Below are positions 33,841 to 42,674 of a stretch of DNA of 64,000 nt, one piece after another. Every line of letters begins with the position of its first letter. Position 1 is the first letter of the stretch. The stretch is taken from contig NZ_LGDE01000425.1 in NCBI RefSeq assembly GCF_001279725.1, positions 62,001 to 126,000 on the forward strand, in the 5' to 3' direction. Made by a program: the position numbers and the translations under genes. The stretch comes from Streptomyces sp. WM4235. GTDB taxonomy: Bacteria; Actinomycetota; Actinomycetes; Streptomycetales; Streptomycetaceae. The notes beneath the pieces are model-generated. The model did not search any database. It was given only the letters and a program-made list of their open reading frames with translations, and was not told where the DNA came from.

Positions 33841-34788
33841 ATGGCCGACGACGGCCGTCCTGGAGCCGGCCCGGCGCAGCGGCTGGGCGACGCCTTACGC
33901 GCGTTGCAGCAGCGTTCGGGACGCACGTTGCGCTCGTTGGAGACCGAGGTGTCGATCAGTGACTCGTCACTGTCGCGGTACTTCCGCGGGAGCACCGTCC
34001 CGCCCTGGACCACGGTGCGTGACCTGTGTGTGGTGCTGAAAGCCGACCCGACGGAGTACCGGCTCCTGTGGGAGGAGGCCGAACGCGCCCAACCCAGGCC
34101 GCCCGTGCCGACGGAGGCCGCGCCGGTCACCGGCGACCCTCCGGACGAGAACGGGGAGAGCGGCGAGGGCGCCGCCGCGTCGCCGCGTACCCGCCGCGCG
34201 GCCTGGACCCGTGCCGTACGCACCCGGATGGGCAGCCGACGGGTCTGCGCCACCACGGGCGCGTTGGCCGGGGCGCTGGTCGGCGCCCTCCTCGCGGTGC
34301 TCGTGCTGCGTACCGTCGTCGACGCCGGGCACACCTCCGGTGACACCCGGGCGGCCGCGGCCCCGAACGGCGGCCCGACCGGGGCCGGTTCCACGAGCAA
34401 GGGCCCGGGATCAGGGCCGGGCACCGCCGAGAACGACCGGATCTTCGTCAACCGGAACACGGGCGACTGCCTGGACGACAGCCTGGAGAAGGGCCTGCGT
34501 TCCTTCGACTGCAACGGGATGAGCTACCAGCGGTGGACCGTGGAGAGCGCGCCCGACGGCACCCGGCAGCTGCGCAACCACGCCACCGGGGCCTGTCTCG
34601 ACGCCGGCGGCGCGGGGCTGCGCACCTCCGGCTGCGCCGCGGCCGCGTCCCAGAAATGGGTGCTCACGGCCTGGGGCGACGCGTCCGTCGAGGTCCGCAG
34701 CAAGGCCACCGGGGCCTGCCTGGACGACGGCCCGGCCGGGTTGCGTGACCTCGACTGTGACCGGACGAACCATCAGAGGTGGGGCTGA
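33841..34788 (+). CDS. HTH-transmembrane-ricin B lectin fusion protein
   Basis: A 315-residue protein with three parts. An XRE-like helix-turn-helix occupies about 12-75 (S-I-S-D-S-S-L-S-R-Y-F-R-G). A single membrane segment spans about 136-157. A ricin-type beta-trefoil covers about 200-315, with three Q-x-W repeats near 230, 271 and 312. The HTH would face the cytoplasm and the lectin the outside, so it may be a one-component regulator that senses a glycan. Leu19 is encoded by TTA (33895-33897), in the first helix, so translation should depend on bldA. GAAGGGGG precedes the ATG. The HTH could have another role, such as protein contact. Confidence 0.82.
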   Translation: MADDGRPGAGPAQRLGDALRALQQRSGRTLRSLETEVSISDSSLSRYFRGSTVPPWTTVRDLCVVLKADPTEYRLLWEEAERAQPRPPVPTEAAPVTGDPPDENGESGEGAAASPRTRRAAWTRAVRTRMGSRRVCATTGALAGALVGALLAVLVLRTVVDAGHTSGDTRAAAAPNGGPTGAGSTSKGPGSGPGTAENDRIFVNRNTGDCLDDSLEKGLRSFDCNGMSYQRWTVESAPDGTRQLRNHATGACLDAGGAGLRTSGCAAAASQKWVLTAWGDASVEVRSKATGACLDDGPAGLRDLDCDRTNHQRWG

Positions 34789-34816
34789 CACCCGCGCGAG
34801 GGGGTCGGGCCGCCCG

Positions 34817-35950
34817 TCACCGGACCGGGTTGCCGCGCACGACCGGGCGGCCGTCCTCGAACACGAGGTCGGCCAGGTACATCACCCGCCCCCGACCGTC
34901 GGGGCTCCAGCCGTGGAAGAGGATCCGGTCCCGGCCGCCCGGGCCCGTCACCACGTCCTGGCCGCCGGGGCCGTGCACGGCGCCGGCGAGCGACTCGGTG
35001 GTCACCAGCGGACCGGGTGCCTTCGTGTAGGGGCCGGTGAGGGCGTCCGCCACCGCGTAGCCGATCTTGTACCCGTCGCCCCCGTAGGCGTCGGCCGAGT
35101 AGAAGAGCACGTACCGGTCGCCGCGTTTGACGAGCGTGGGCGCCTCGACCAGCGCGCCCTCCCAGTCGCGGTCCTGGCGGATCAGCCGGACGGGGTCGCC
35201 GGTGGTGCGGGTCCCGTCCCATGTCGTGGGCTGGAGGTGGATCCACGTGTCCGCCCGGCAGCAGTTGCCGTCGCCCTTCCACAGCAGGTAGCGGCGGCCG
35301 TTCTCCGTGTGACTGGCCGCGTCGATGGCGCCTCCCGCCGCGACCGGGCAGACCAGCGGGGCGTCACCGGCCGGCCGGAACGGCCCGGCGGGGGACGAGG
35401 CGAGGGCGGCTCCGACGCACTGCCGGCCGCTCGCCCGGTCGCGCGCGGTGTACTGCATCGTGAACCCGCGCCCGTTGGCGTACACCTCGGGAGCCCACAC
35501 CTGGCCGGGCAGTTCCTCGGCCCAGGCGCCGAGGACGGGCAGCACGCTGCCGGGGTCCACCGACCAGTGGGTCAGGTCGCGCGAGGTGGCGTGCTGGATG
35601 TTCTTGCCGCCGGTGTTGGTGGCGTACGCGTGATACGTGCCGCCGACCTTGACGACGTCCGGGTCGGGGAAGTCCTGGTTCAGGACGGGTTCGCCCACGG
35701 AGGCACGGGCGGGGGCCGCCACGGGCGTCGCCGCGGGGGCCGCCCGGCGGTGGCCGGCGTCGGCCCGGGCCCCGACGGGGGCCGCGGCGAGCCACAGCGA
35801 CCCGAGGACGGCGGCGAGCGCGGCACCGACCACCGCGCGCAGGCGCCGTGAGGGCCGCGAGGGGGCGCGTCGCGGGTTTCGTCGGGGGTCCCGGTGGGGG
35901 CTTCGGCGCGGGATGCGTCGGGGATGTCGCGCGGCAGGGGGTGGGGGCAC
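34817..35950 (-). CDS. Secreted GH43-family glycosidase
   Basis: A 377-residue protein. A long Arg/Pro-rich head precedes the hydrophobic signal core (V-V-G-A-A-L-A-A-V-L). The five-blade propeller contains the three GH43 acids: D in F-P-D-P-D-V, D in G-A-I-D-A-A-S-H, and E in V-E-A-P-T. The family includes arabinofuranosidases and xylosidases. I used the GTG at 35950 because GAGGAG sits eight bases before it; the GTG at 35983 has no ribosome site. GGTGTC/GACACC half-sites lie just upstream. Confidence 0.85.
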   Translation of the reverse strand: MPPPPAARHPRRIPRRSPHRDPRRNPRRAPSRPSRRLRAVVGAALAAVLGSLWLAAAPVGARADAGHRRAAPAATPVAAPARASVGEPVLNQDFPDPDVVKVGGTYHAYATNTGGKNIQHATSRDLTHWSVDPGSVLPVLGAWAEELPGQVWAPEVYANGRGFTMQYTARDRASGRQCVGAALASSPAGPFRPAGDAPLVCPVAAGGAIDAASHTENGRRYLLWKGDGNCCRADTWIHLQPTTWDGTRTTGDPVRLIRQDRDWEGALVEAPTLVKRGDRYVLFYSADAYGGDGYKIGYAVADALTGPYTKAPGPLVTTESLAGAVHGPGGQDVVTGPGGRDRILFHGWSPDGRGRVMYLADLVFEDGRPVVRGNPVR

Positions 35951-35964
35951 GTGTTCCGCTCCTC

Positions 35965-35985
35965 GGGTGTCCGGTACCGACACCC
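35965..35985. promoter_or_regulatory. GGGTGTC/GACACCC inverted repeat before GH43 gene
   Basis: Perfect 7-bp arms (35965-35971 and 35979-35985) with a 7-base spacer, then two GGTGTC copies at 35995-36006. It lies 15 bases before the chosen start codon. Confidence 0.35.
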
Positions 35986-36098
35986 TCGTCGAGCGGTGTC
36001 GGTGTCTCCTTCGACCCTGTGGAACGAGGCACCGGATCCCGGGTTGCGCGGACCCCGGGGCGCGGGGATCCCGGCCGGCGCGAGGGGGCCCCGCCTCC

Positions 36099-36560
36099 TC
36101 AGCGCGTGGCGCCCGTGCGCGGGGCGTACAGGTCGATGAGCCGGGTGCGGGTCTGTTGCAACCGGACGGCGAGGACCCGCCCGACCCAGTGCCCGACCGC
36201 GGACCCGAACGCGGGATCGGCGTCCATCAGCATGCGGATGGTCGTCCCGTCGAACTCGTACGCCCGTACCGGGGTCATCGCCTCGGCGCTGAGCTGCCAG
36301 GTGTACGGGGGGAACAGCCAGGACCAGCCGACCAACTCACCGGGACCGAGGCTCTGGACTGGTGTGGGCCTGCGGCCGGGTACGGGGATCTCCAGCGTCA
36401 CCGTGCCGGAGCGCACGATCCAGAAGGAGTCCGCCCGGGTGCCCTCGTCGAAGATCGGCGCGTTCTCGGGGAAATTGACCTCGCGGGCGTGCGACATCAG
36501 TCGTCCACGCTGCTCGGTGGACAGGACGGCGGCGATCCGGATGGGGGAAGGTGTGCTCAC
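36099..36560 (-). CDS. Stand-alone cyclic nucleotide-binding domain protein
   Basis: A 153-residue protein made of one cNMP-binding (CAP-like) domain: F-D-E-G-x-x-A-D-S-F-W-I-V-R-S-G at about 37-52, G-P-G-E-L-V-G-W-S-W-L-F-P-P-Y near 71-86, then the C-helix. The phosphate-binding cassette is altered: the usual R-S-A after G-E-L is replaced by Trp/Phe-rich residues, so cAMP may not be the ligand. It has no HTH. GGAGG lies five bases before the GTG start at 36560. It may regulate a partner protein directly. Confidence 0.82.
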   Translation of the reverse strand: MSTPSPIRIAAVLSTEQRGRLMSHAREVNFPENAPIFDEGTRADSFWIVRSGTVTLEIPVPGRRPTPVQSLGPGELVGWSWLFPPYTWQLSAEAMTPVRAYEFDGTTIRMLMDADPAFGSAVGHWVGRVLAVRLQQTRTRLIDLYAPRTGATR

Positions 36561-36837
36561 GACGGCCTCCGATCACGACCCCCCACTGCGCTCTGCTCCC
36601 CCCAGTGTCGCCGACTTCCGCCGATCCAGGGTGTGACCGTCGCGCGCGGCGGATCCGGGGCCCGGTGAGCCCGCCCAGGGGCCGCCGGAGCGATCCGTCG
36701 CACGGCGATCACCGAGGGTGACCGCGCTCTCCTCTCGTCGCGCGGCGCCGGGATCGGCGTGCTGTTGGCAGCCTCGGCCGATCCGTGGCGGAAGAAACCA
36801 TTCCGGTGGCTCCGATCCTCATGCCCCGTCGCGCGAC

Positions 36838-37140
36838 TCACTCCTCGGCATTGGCCTCCAGGCAGGCCAGCTCCATCGCGTCCAGCACCGCCTCGTGGCT
36901 GCGCTCGCTCAGCTCCGCGACGTTCTCGATCTGCGCCGTGGCCCAGGCGGCGAGGGTCATCACCAGCACCCGTAAGCCGTCCGTGCCGTGCTCGGCGAGG
37001 ATCGCGTCCGCGACGAGCATGGCGTCCTCCGGAACCTGTTCCGGTGGCTCCAGCCCGGCGAGCCCGCGCAGCATCGCGAGGGTGCGGCGGGAGATCTCCG
37101 GGGTCATCCTCGCCAGCCGCATGTCTTCTTCGTCGTCCAT
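36838..37140 (-). CDS. Small acidic helical hypothetical protein
   Basis: A 100-residue acidic, probably all-helical protein with the segment I-S-R-R-T-L-A-M-L-R-G-L-A-G-L and C-terminal E-L-S-E-R-S-H-E-A-V-L-D-A-M-E. I do not recognise the family. The ATG at 37140 follows GGAGGG by ten bases. Leu56 is encoded by TTA (36973-36975), so expression may depend on bldA and be limited to late growth. The neighbouring cNMP-binding protein is on the same strand, but 277 bases separate them. Confidence 0.6.
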   Translation of the reverse strand: MDDEEDMRLARMTPEISRRTLAMLRGLAGLEPPEQVPEDAMLVADAILAEHGTDGLRVLVMTLAAWATAQIENVAELSERSHEAVLDAMELACLEANAEE

Positions 37141-37459
37141 CCGCGCCCCACCCTCCGGTGTCGTGCCCAACCCCTCAGGGCACGGTAGAGGCGCGAGACC
37201 CTACGCGGGGCGGTTTCGCGGGGGTGGGGGTGCGTAAACGAGTGGCGCCGGGCGCCGTCGGTTGACAGGAACCGGACATGACCGAACGAAACGAACCGGC
37301 GACCGTGCGTACCGAGCCCGCCCGGCCTCCCCGGGAGCCCGCCGCCACCGCCCGTGCGTCCCGACCACTCCCGCCGAACGGCTTCCCCCCACCGCGACCC
37401 ACGGGTAACTTGACCGCGTCAACCGCCCGGCCCCGGGCGGCCGATCCGGCGGGAGCGAC
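37141..37459. other. 319-base region upstream of GH5
   Basis: A 61-codon open frame (37278-37463) ends inside the GH5 start, but it has poor third-position GC bias for this genome and no recognisable fold. A small TTGAC/GTCAA repeat lies at 37410-37422. I call no gene. Confidence 0.4.
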
Positions 37460-39388
37460 ATGAACAGCCTTCTACGGGTGGCCCGTCACCTGCTCCCCGG
37501 CCTCCTCCTGCTCGCGGTCGCCGCTCCGCCGGCGCACGCCGCCCGGCCCGCACCGGTACCGGGGGTCGCCGCGGCGGCGCCGGAGGCCGGTGCGTGGACC
37601 GCACCGCTCTCCACCCGGGGCCGGTACATCGTCGACGCCGAAGGCAACCGCTTCCGCCTGCGCTCCGGGAACTGGGACGGCGCCCAGGGTTCCTGGACCG
37701 GCTCCGGGGATCGCGGCGATCCCGCCACCCACCACAGCCGCCAGGACTCCCACGGCATACCGCTGGGGCTCGACCGGGTGCCCCTGACCACCCTCACCGC
37801 CGATTTCCGGGCCCTCGGCCTCAACAGCATCCGGCTCCCCTTCTCCAACGAGATGCTCCACGAGACCGCCCCCGTCCCGGACGCGGCCGTCGCCGCCAAT
37901 CCGGCCCTTCGCGGCCGCACGCCGCTCCAGGTGTACGACGCCGTGGTGGCCGCGCTCACCGACGCGGGATTCGCCGTCATCCTCAACAACCACACCGGCA
38001 CCACGCGTTGGTGCTGCGGTCTCGACGGCAACGAGCGCTGGAACAGCGGTCGCTCCACCGCCCGGTGGGCGGACGACTGGGTGTTCATCGCCCGCCGCTA
38101 CCGCGACAACCCGCGCGTGGTGGGCGCCGACCTCTACAACGAGGTGCGCCGCGACGTCTTCGACGACCCCAACTGGGGCCTGGGGGACGGCCACGACTGG
38201 CACGCCGCCGCCCAGGAGGCCGCCGACCGCATCCTCACCGAGGCGAACCCGAACCTGCTCATCGTCATCGAGGGCATCAACTGGACCGGCATCCCCCTCG
38301 ACGGCCTCGCACACGGACGCCCTGCCCTGACACCCGTCCGCACCCTCTCGCACACCCTCGCCGTGTCCGGGAAGCTGGTCTACTCCGCCCACTTCTACGG
38401 ATACACCGGCCCGCACCACAGCGGCGCCACCGGAATGGGGGAGACCCACGACCCCCGCTACCAGGACATGACCCGCGCCGAGCTGGAACGGACCCTGTAC
38501 GACCAGGCGTTCTTCGTCTCCGCCGAAACGGGGAAGCACTTCACCGCCCCCGTCTGGATCAGCGAGTTCGGCATCGGCGCCGACGAGAGCGGCGCCGCCC
38601 CGCGCACCTGGTTCGAGAACCTCACCTCCCACCTGACCGCCACCGACGCCGACTTCGCGTACTGGCCGTTGGTCGGCTGGAGCACCACGGCCCAGGGCGC
38701 CCCGGGCGGCGACAGCTGGGCGATGCTCCGCTACGACCACACGGGCCGACGCGGCGGAGTGCTCGACGCGGGCGACTGGCGCACCGGCCCCTGGTCCGCA
38801 CTCCTCGGCGCCCCGGGGCGCACGGGACCGGTTCCCGCCACACCCGCCTGGTACCAACTCACCACCGACCACGGGGACCACAACGCCTCGCTGCTCACCA
38901 GGGCCGCCGGCGACTGGGACGTCGGGGCCCGCAAGGCCGTGTGCCCCGACGGCTCCCGGCTCACCGGCCTGAGCCACACCGGGGGCCGGGGCCTGTGCGC
39001 CACCTCCGACCTGCGCGCCGAGACGGGCGGCCACACCGTCGTCCGGGACGAACGACACGTCCCGCCCGGCGGTGACTGGGCCTCCGGGTACACGAAGTTC
39101 CAGTGCCCGGGCGGACAGTTCCTCATCGGGTACGCGCTGCGCGGGGCCCGGGTCTCGGCCGGCCTGTGCGCGCCCGCCCGTACGGCCCTCCCCGCCGGGG
39201 CCGGCCGTACGGTCTGGTTCGACCGGGGCGACGCCCGGCCTTCGGGCGACCCGGGCGGCGACTACGCCCTCGGTCACCTCAAGGGCCAGTGCCTGTCGAC
39301 CGAGTACGCGGCGGGCATCGCCTTCACCACCCGCGCCGCGGCCCGCCAGGGCCCGGCGGCCCTGCTCTGCCGCCCCCTGGCCGGATAG
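37460..39388 (+). CDS. Secreted GH5-family glycoside hydrolase
   Basis: A 642-residue secreted enzyme. The signal peptide is about 1-27 (A-H-A-A). The TIM barrel (about 40-440) carries the GH5 acids: Glu228 in L-Y-N-E as acid/base and Glu369 in W-I-S-E-F-G as nucleophile, with H-F-Y-G-Y as the conserved His/Tyr strand. The C-terminal 180 residues hold two repeats with Cys pairs (A-V-C-P-D-G, F-Q-C-P-G-G, G-Q-C-L-S) that I cannot assign to a known binding module. The target is a beta-1,4- or beta-1,3-glucan-type polymer, by family. GGGAG precedes the ATG. A hairpin follows the stop. Confidence 0.87.
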   Translation: MNSLLRVARHLLPGLLLLAVAAPPAHAARPAPVPGVAAAAPEAGAWTAPLSTRGRYIVDAEGNRFRLRSGNWDGAQGSWTGSGDRGDPATHHSRQDSHGIPLGLDRVPLTTLTADFRALGLNSIRLPFSNEMLHETAPVPDAAVAANPALRGRTPLQVYDAVVAALTDAGFAVILNNHTGTTRWCCGLDGNERWNSGRSTARWADDWVFIARRYRDNPRVVGADLYNEVRRDVFDDPNWGLGDGHDWHAAAQEAADRILTEANPNLLIVIEGINWTGIPLDGLAHGRPALTPVRTLSHTLAVSGKLVYSAHFYGYTGPHHSGATGMGETHDPRYQDMTRAELERTLYDQAFFVSAETGKHFTAPVWISEFGIGADESGAAPRTWFENLTSHLTATDADFAYWPLVGWSTTAQGAPGGDSWAMLRYDHTGRRGGVLDAGDWRTGPWSALLGAPGRTGPVPATPAWYQLTTDHGDHNASLLTRAAGDWDVGARKAVCPDGSRLTGLSHTGGRGLCATSDLRAETGGHTVVRDERHVPPGGDWASGYTKFQCPGGQFLIGYALRGARVSAGLCAPARTALPAGAGRTVWFDRGDARPSGDPGGDYALGHLKGQCLSTEYAAGIAFTTRAAARQGPAALLCRPLAG

Positions 39389-39392
39389 GTCC

Positions 39393-39417
39393 GGCGCGGC
39401 CGGCGCTCGGCCGCGCC
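39393..39417 (+). terminator. Terminator of the GH5 gene
   Basis: Perfect 10-bp stem (39393-39402 with 39408-39417) and a 5-base loop, right after the stop codon. Confidence 0.65.
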
Positions 39418-39751
39418 AGCGCCCCGGGCGCCCGATCGCCGTGCGCGTTCGGGACCGTACCGTCGAGTCCTGTCCGGCGGCCTCGACCGGCTGCCGGGGA
39501 AGGCGTCTGCCCGTACGTCTGTTCATGCGCCCCATCGCCCTACGGGCCTCGGCTTCGAGCCGGGCGCGCGTCCCGCTCCGGGGCGCGGCTGCGAAGAGCG
39601 GTGAGCTCGCCGAAGGCAGGCCTGCGACCTGCGGGGACGGTCGTACGGCGGGCCGGCGGCCCGCACCCCGGACTCCTCCGGGGCGTCGAATCCGGCCGGC
39701 CGCGATCCGCGGGCTCCTCCGGCCAATGTGGCATCAAATAAGTCAAGTGTG

Positions 39752-39780
39752 ATGACCGGCCCGGTGAATCGCCCTAGGGT
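39752..39780 (+). promoter_or_regulatory. Promoter of the LamG/DNRLRE gene
   Basis: ATGACC, a 17-base spacer and TAGGGT (39775-39780), beside an AT-rich island. The leader would be about 75 bases. Confidence 0.4.
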
Positions 39781-39859
39781 GCGCCCATACGCCCGGCCGA
39801 GGACGGCTCGACGGCTGTTTTCGGCCACATCGCACACCGCACACCGAACTGGGGGGTTC

Positions 39860-42592
39860 ATGCGTAGATCCAGAGGGACGGCGATCGCTCTCGCCCTGTC
39901 CCTGGCCGGCACCGGCGCCGCCATCGGCCTCGGCCTCGTCCCACAGGCAGCGGCCGTCACCCCGCCCGTGGCCTTCACCGCCGACGCGCTGTCGACCTGG
40001 CAGCCCAACGGCGTCGTCTGGGCCCTCGCCGAGACCGGCGGTCAGGTCTTCGTCGGCGGCACCTTCTCGACCGTACGTCCCCCCTCGGGCGGCGGCGGCA
40101 GCGAGCAGTCGGCGGTGAACTTCGTGGCGCTCGACGCCGCGACCGGCGCCCCGACCTCCTGTGAGCTGGACTTCACCGTCGGCGGCGGCACCGCGACCGT
40201 CCGCGCGCTCACCCTCTCCCCGGACAAGAAGACCCTGTACGCGGGCGGCTACTTCGGAGCCGTCAACGGCACACCGGTCTCCAGCGTCGCCGCCATCGAC
40301 GTGGCCACCTGCACGGTCAAGACCTCCTTCCGTCCGGCCTTCGCCGCCACCGTGCGCGCCCTCGCCGTCACCGGCGACACCGTCTACGCGGGCGGCGACT
40401 TCCTCACCGTCGCGGGACAGCCGCGCCAACGGTTCGCCGCCGTGGCCACGGCCGACGGCGCACTGCGCCCCTTCACCGCGAACGCGGACGATCCGGGCCG
40501 CGCCGTCGAGGTGACCCCCGACGGGGAGAACGTGCTCCTCGGCGGGGACTTCTTCACCGTCAACGGCACGAACAGCCACGCCCTCGCGGTCGTCGACGCC
40601 ACGAGCGGCGCGCTCACCAGGTCCTACCCGGGTTTCATCGAGAACAACTCGGTCGTCAAGGACATCGCGACCGACGCCACCGGCTTCTACACCGCCAACG
40701 AGGGCACGGGCGGCGGCGTCTTCGACGGCCGCATCGCCCTCGATCTGAGCGATCTGAACCAGCGGTGGCGCGACACCTGCCTCGGTGCCACGCAGGCCGT
40801 GCTGCCCTACCAGAGCGTCCTGTACAGCGCCTCGCACGCGCACGACTGCTCCAGCGTCGGGGAGTTCCCCGACGGCCGGCGCCACCACCTCCTCGCCCAG
40901 CCGACGGCGAGCGTGGGCAAGCTGGGCTGGGCCCCCGACACCAACGACGGCATCGGCGAGGGCATCGGCCCGCGGGTGATGACGATCGGCTCGAAGGGCG
41001 GTACCCCGTACCTGTGGGTCGGCGGTGAGTTCACCACCGTCAACGAGGCCGCGCAGCAGAGCCTGACGCGGTTCTCCTCCACCGGGGACACCGGGGCGCC
41101 CACCGTCCCCGTCGCGAGCGCCGTCAGTTTCAAGCCGGGCGAGGTCCAGGTGCGCTGGCGCACCAGCCTCGACCTCGACGACAGCGCCCTGACCTACAAG
41201 ATCTACCGAAACGGCGCCGCCGGCCCGATCGGCACCGTCACCGCGGACTCGCTGTTCTTCAGGCGCCCGCAGGCCTCCTGGACGGACACCACGGCCTCGC
41301 CCGGCCAGTCGTACACCTACCGGGTGACGGCGACGGACGCCGCCGGCAACACCAGCGCCCTGTCGGGGACCTCGACCGTGACGGTGCCGACGTCCGTCGA
41401 CGCGTACCCGAACGCGGTCCGTACCGACGGCGCCCAGCAGTACTGGCGCTACGACGAATCGGCCGCGCCGTTCGTCGCGGACTCCTCCGACGGGGGGAAC
41501 CAGAGCGGCATCCACCTGAACGGCCCCGCCCTGCGCCAGACGCCCGGCGCGGTCACCGGCGCGAGTACGGCCATCGGATTCAACGGAACCGACCAGCAGG
41601 TCTACGGCGACAAGCGGCAGAGCATCGGCGGCAGCTACTCGATCGAGACCTGGTTCAAGACGAACACCACCCGCGGCGGCAAGCTCCTCGGCTTCGGGAA
41701 CAACCAGGACCGCAACAGCAGTCAGTACGACAAGCACATCTACATGACCAATGACGGCCGGCTCGTCTACGGCGTCTACACCGGGGCCACCCGCACCATC
41801 ACGACCCCGGGCAGCTACAACGACAACCAGTGGCACCACGTCGTCGGCACCCAGGGCCCCGGCGGCATGACCCTGTACGTGGACGGCGTCCAGAGGGGAA
41901 CCCTCAACGTCACCACCCACGAGAACTACACCGGTTTCTGGCACGTCGGAGCGGACAACCTGGGCGGCTGGCCCGACCGTCCCACGAGCGACTTCTGGGC
42001 CGGTCAACTCGACGAGAGCGCCGTCTACCCGACCGTGCTCAGCGCGGCGCAGGTACAGAACCACCACACCCTCGCCTCCGCGCCCGCCGACTCCGTCGTC
42101 GAGGTCACGGCAGCCGAGGACACCTACGCCAACGCGGGCGCCCCGGGCACCAACTACGGCACCTCGGGCTCCCTCGCCGTGCGCGGCACCGCCCTGTACG
42201 CGAGTTACCTGCGCTTCAACCTGCCCGCCGCTCCCGCGGGCACGGTGCTCAAGTCGGCCACGCTCGGCATCAAGACCAGCACGATGAGCGGAGCCGGCAC
42301 CACCGACACCGTCTCGGTGGTCCCGATCACCGGCGCGTGGACCGAGGGCGGGACCACGTACACCAACCGCCCCGCCCTCGGCACCCCGGCGCTCGGCAGC
42401 TTCGGCGGCATCCCGGACGGCTCGGCGGCGCACAGCACCGGGTTGGACACGGCCGGCGTCGCGGGAGCCCTCGGCGGCTCCTACGGCCTGGCCCTGACGA
42501 GCGCGGGCACGGACGCGTTGTGGCTGTGGTCCTCGGAGGCCGCCGCGGGCGAGGGGACACCGCGCCTGACGCTGACCTTCGGCGCCCCGTGA
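39860..42592 (+). CDS. Secreted propeller-FN3-LamG-DNRLRE protein
   Basis: A 910-residue secreted protein with no evident catalytic site. A signal peptide (1-32) is followed by a beta-propeller of repeated V-x-A-L-A-x-x-x-x-x-V-F-V-G-G-x-F strands (about 40-405). A fibronectin III domain lies at about 410-510, a LamG/concanavalin-like domain at about 530-725 (W-H-H-V-V-G-T, L-Y-V-D-G) and a DNRLRE domain at about 735-910 (E-D-T-Y-A-N-A-G). Such parts bind glycans or surfaces. With GH5 next door it may help hold the cell to a polymer. GGGGGG precedes the ATG. A long hairpin terminator follows. Confidence 0.82.
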   Translation: MRRSRGTAIALALSLAGTGAAIGLGLVPQAAAVTPPVAFTADALSTWQPNGVVWALAETGGQVFVGGTFSTVRPPSGGGGSEQSAVNFVALDAATGAPTSCELDFTVGGGTATVRALTLSPDKKTLYAGGYFGAVNGTPVSSVAAIDVATCTVKTSFRPAFAATVRALAVTGDTVYAGGDFLTVAGQPRQRFAAVATADGALRPFTANADDPGRAVEVTPDGENVLLGGDFFTVNGTNSHALAVVDATSGALTRSYPGFIENNSVVKDIATDATGFYTANEGTGGGVFDGRIALDLSDLNQRWRDTCLGATQAVLPYQSVLYSASHAHDCSSVGEFPDGRRHHLLAQPTASVGKLGWAPDTNDGIGEGIGPRVMTIGSKGGTPYLWVGGEFTTVNEAAQQSLTRFSSTGDTGAPTVPVASAVSFKPGEVQVRWRTSLDLDDSALTYKIYRNGAAGPIGTVTADSLFFRRPQASWTDTTASPGQSYTYRVTATDAAGNTSALSGTSTVTVPTSVDAYPNAVRTDGAQQYWRYDESAAPFVADSSDGGNQSGIHLNGPALRQTPGAVTGASTAIGFNGTDQQVYGDKRQSIGGSYSIETWFKTNTTRGGKLLGFGNNQDRNSSQYDKHIYMTNDGRLVYGVYTGATRTITTPGSYNDNQWHHVVGTQGPGGMTLYVDGVQRGTLNVTTHENYTGFWHVGADNLGGWPDRPTSDFWAGQLDESAVYPTVLSAAQVQNHHTLASAPADSVVEVTAAEDTYANAGAPGTNYGTSGSLAVRGTALYASYLRFNLPAAPAGTVLKSATLGIKTSTMSGAGTTDTVSVVPITGAWTEGGTTYTNRPALGTPALGSFGGIPDGSAAHSTGLDTAGVAGALGGSYGLALTSAGTDALWLWSSEAAAGEGTPRLTLTFGAP

Positions 42593-42611
42593 TCCGGTAG
42601 CGGACCCGAGG

Positions 42612-42641
42612 AGGGGCGCGGACCGATCGGTCCGCGCCCCT
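42612..42641. terminator. Bidirectional hairpin terminator
   Basis: Perfect 13-bp stem (42612-42624 with 42629-42641) and a GATC loop between the converging LamG/DNRLRE and DUF3224 genes. Confidence 0.75.
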
Positions 42642-42674
42642 TCGCGTGGCGGCCCCGAGCCGCCGGGAGCGTCC

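Larger units (their letters stand above)
39389..39859. other. 471-base intergenic region
   Basis: It begins with the GH5 terminator (39393-39417) and ends with the promoter at 39752-39780. The rest is GC-rich and shows no supported gene. An AT-richer island at 39725-39760 marks the promoter zone. Confidence 0.5.

Noticed and set aside
37278..37463. 61-codon frame ending inside the GH5 start (ATGA)
   Set aside because: GC at third positions is only about 75%, well below neighbours; it is Pro/Arg-rich with no fold; GH5 has its own ribosome site.
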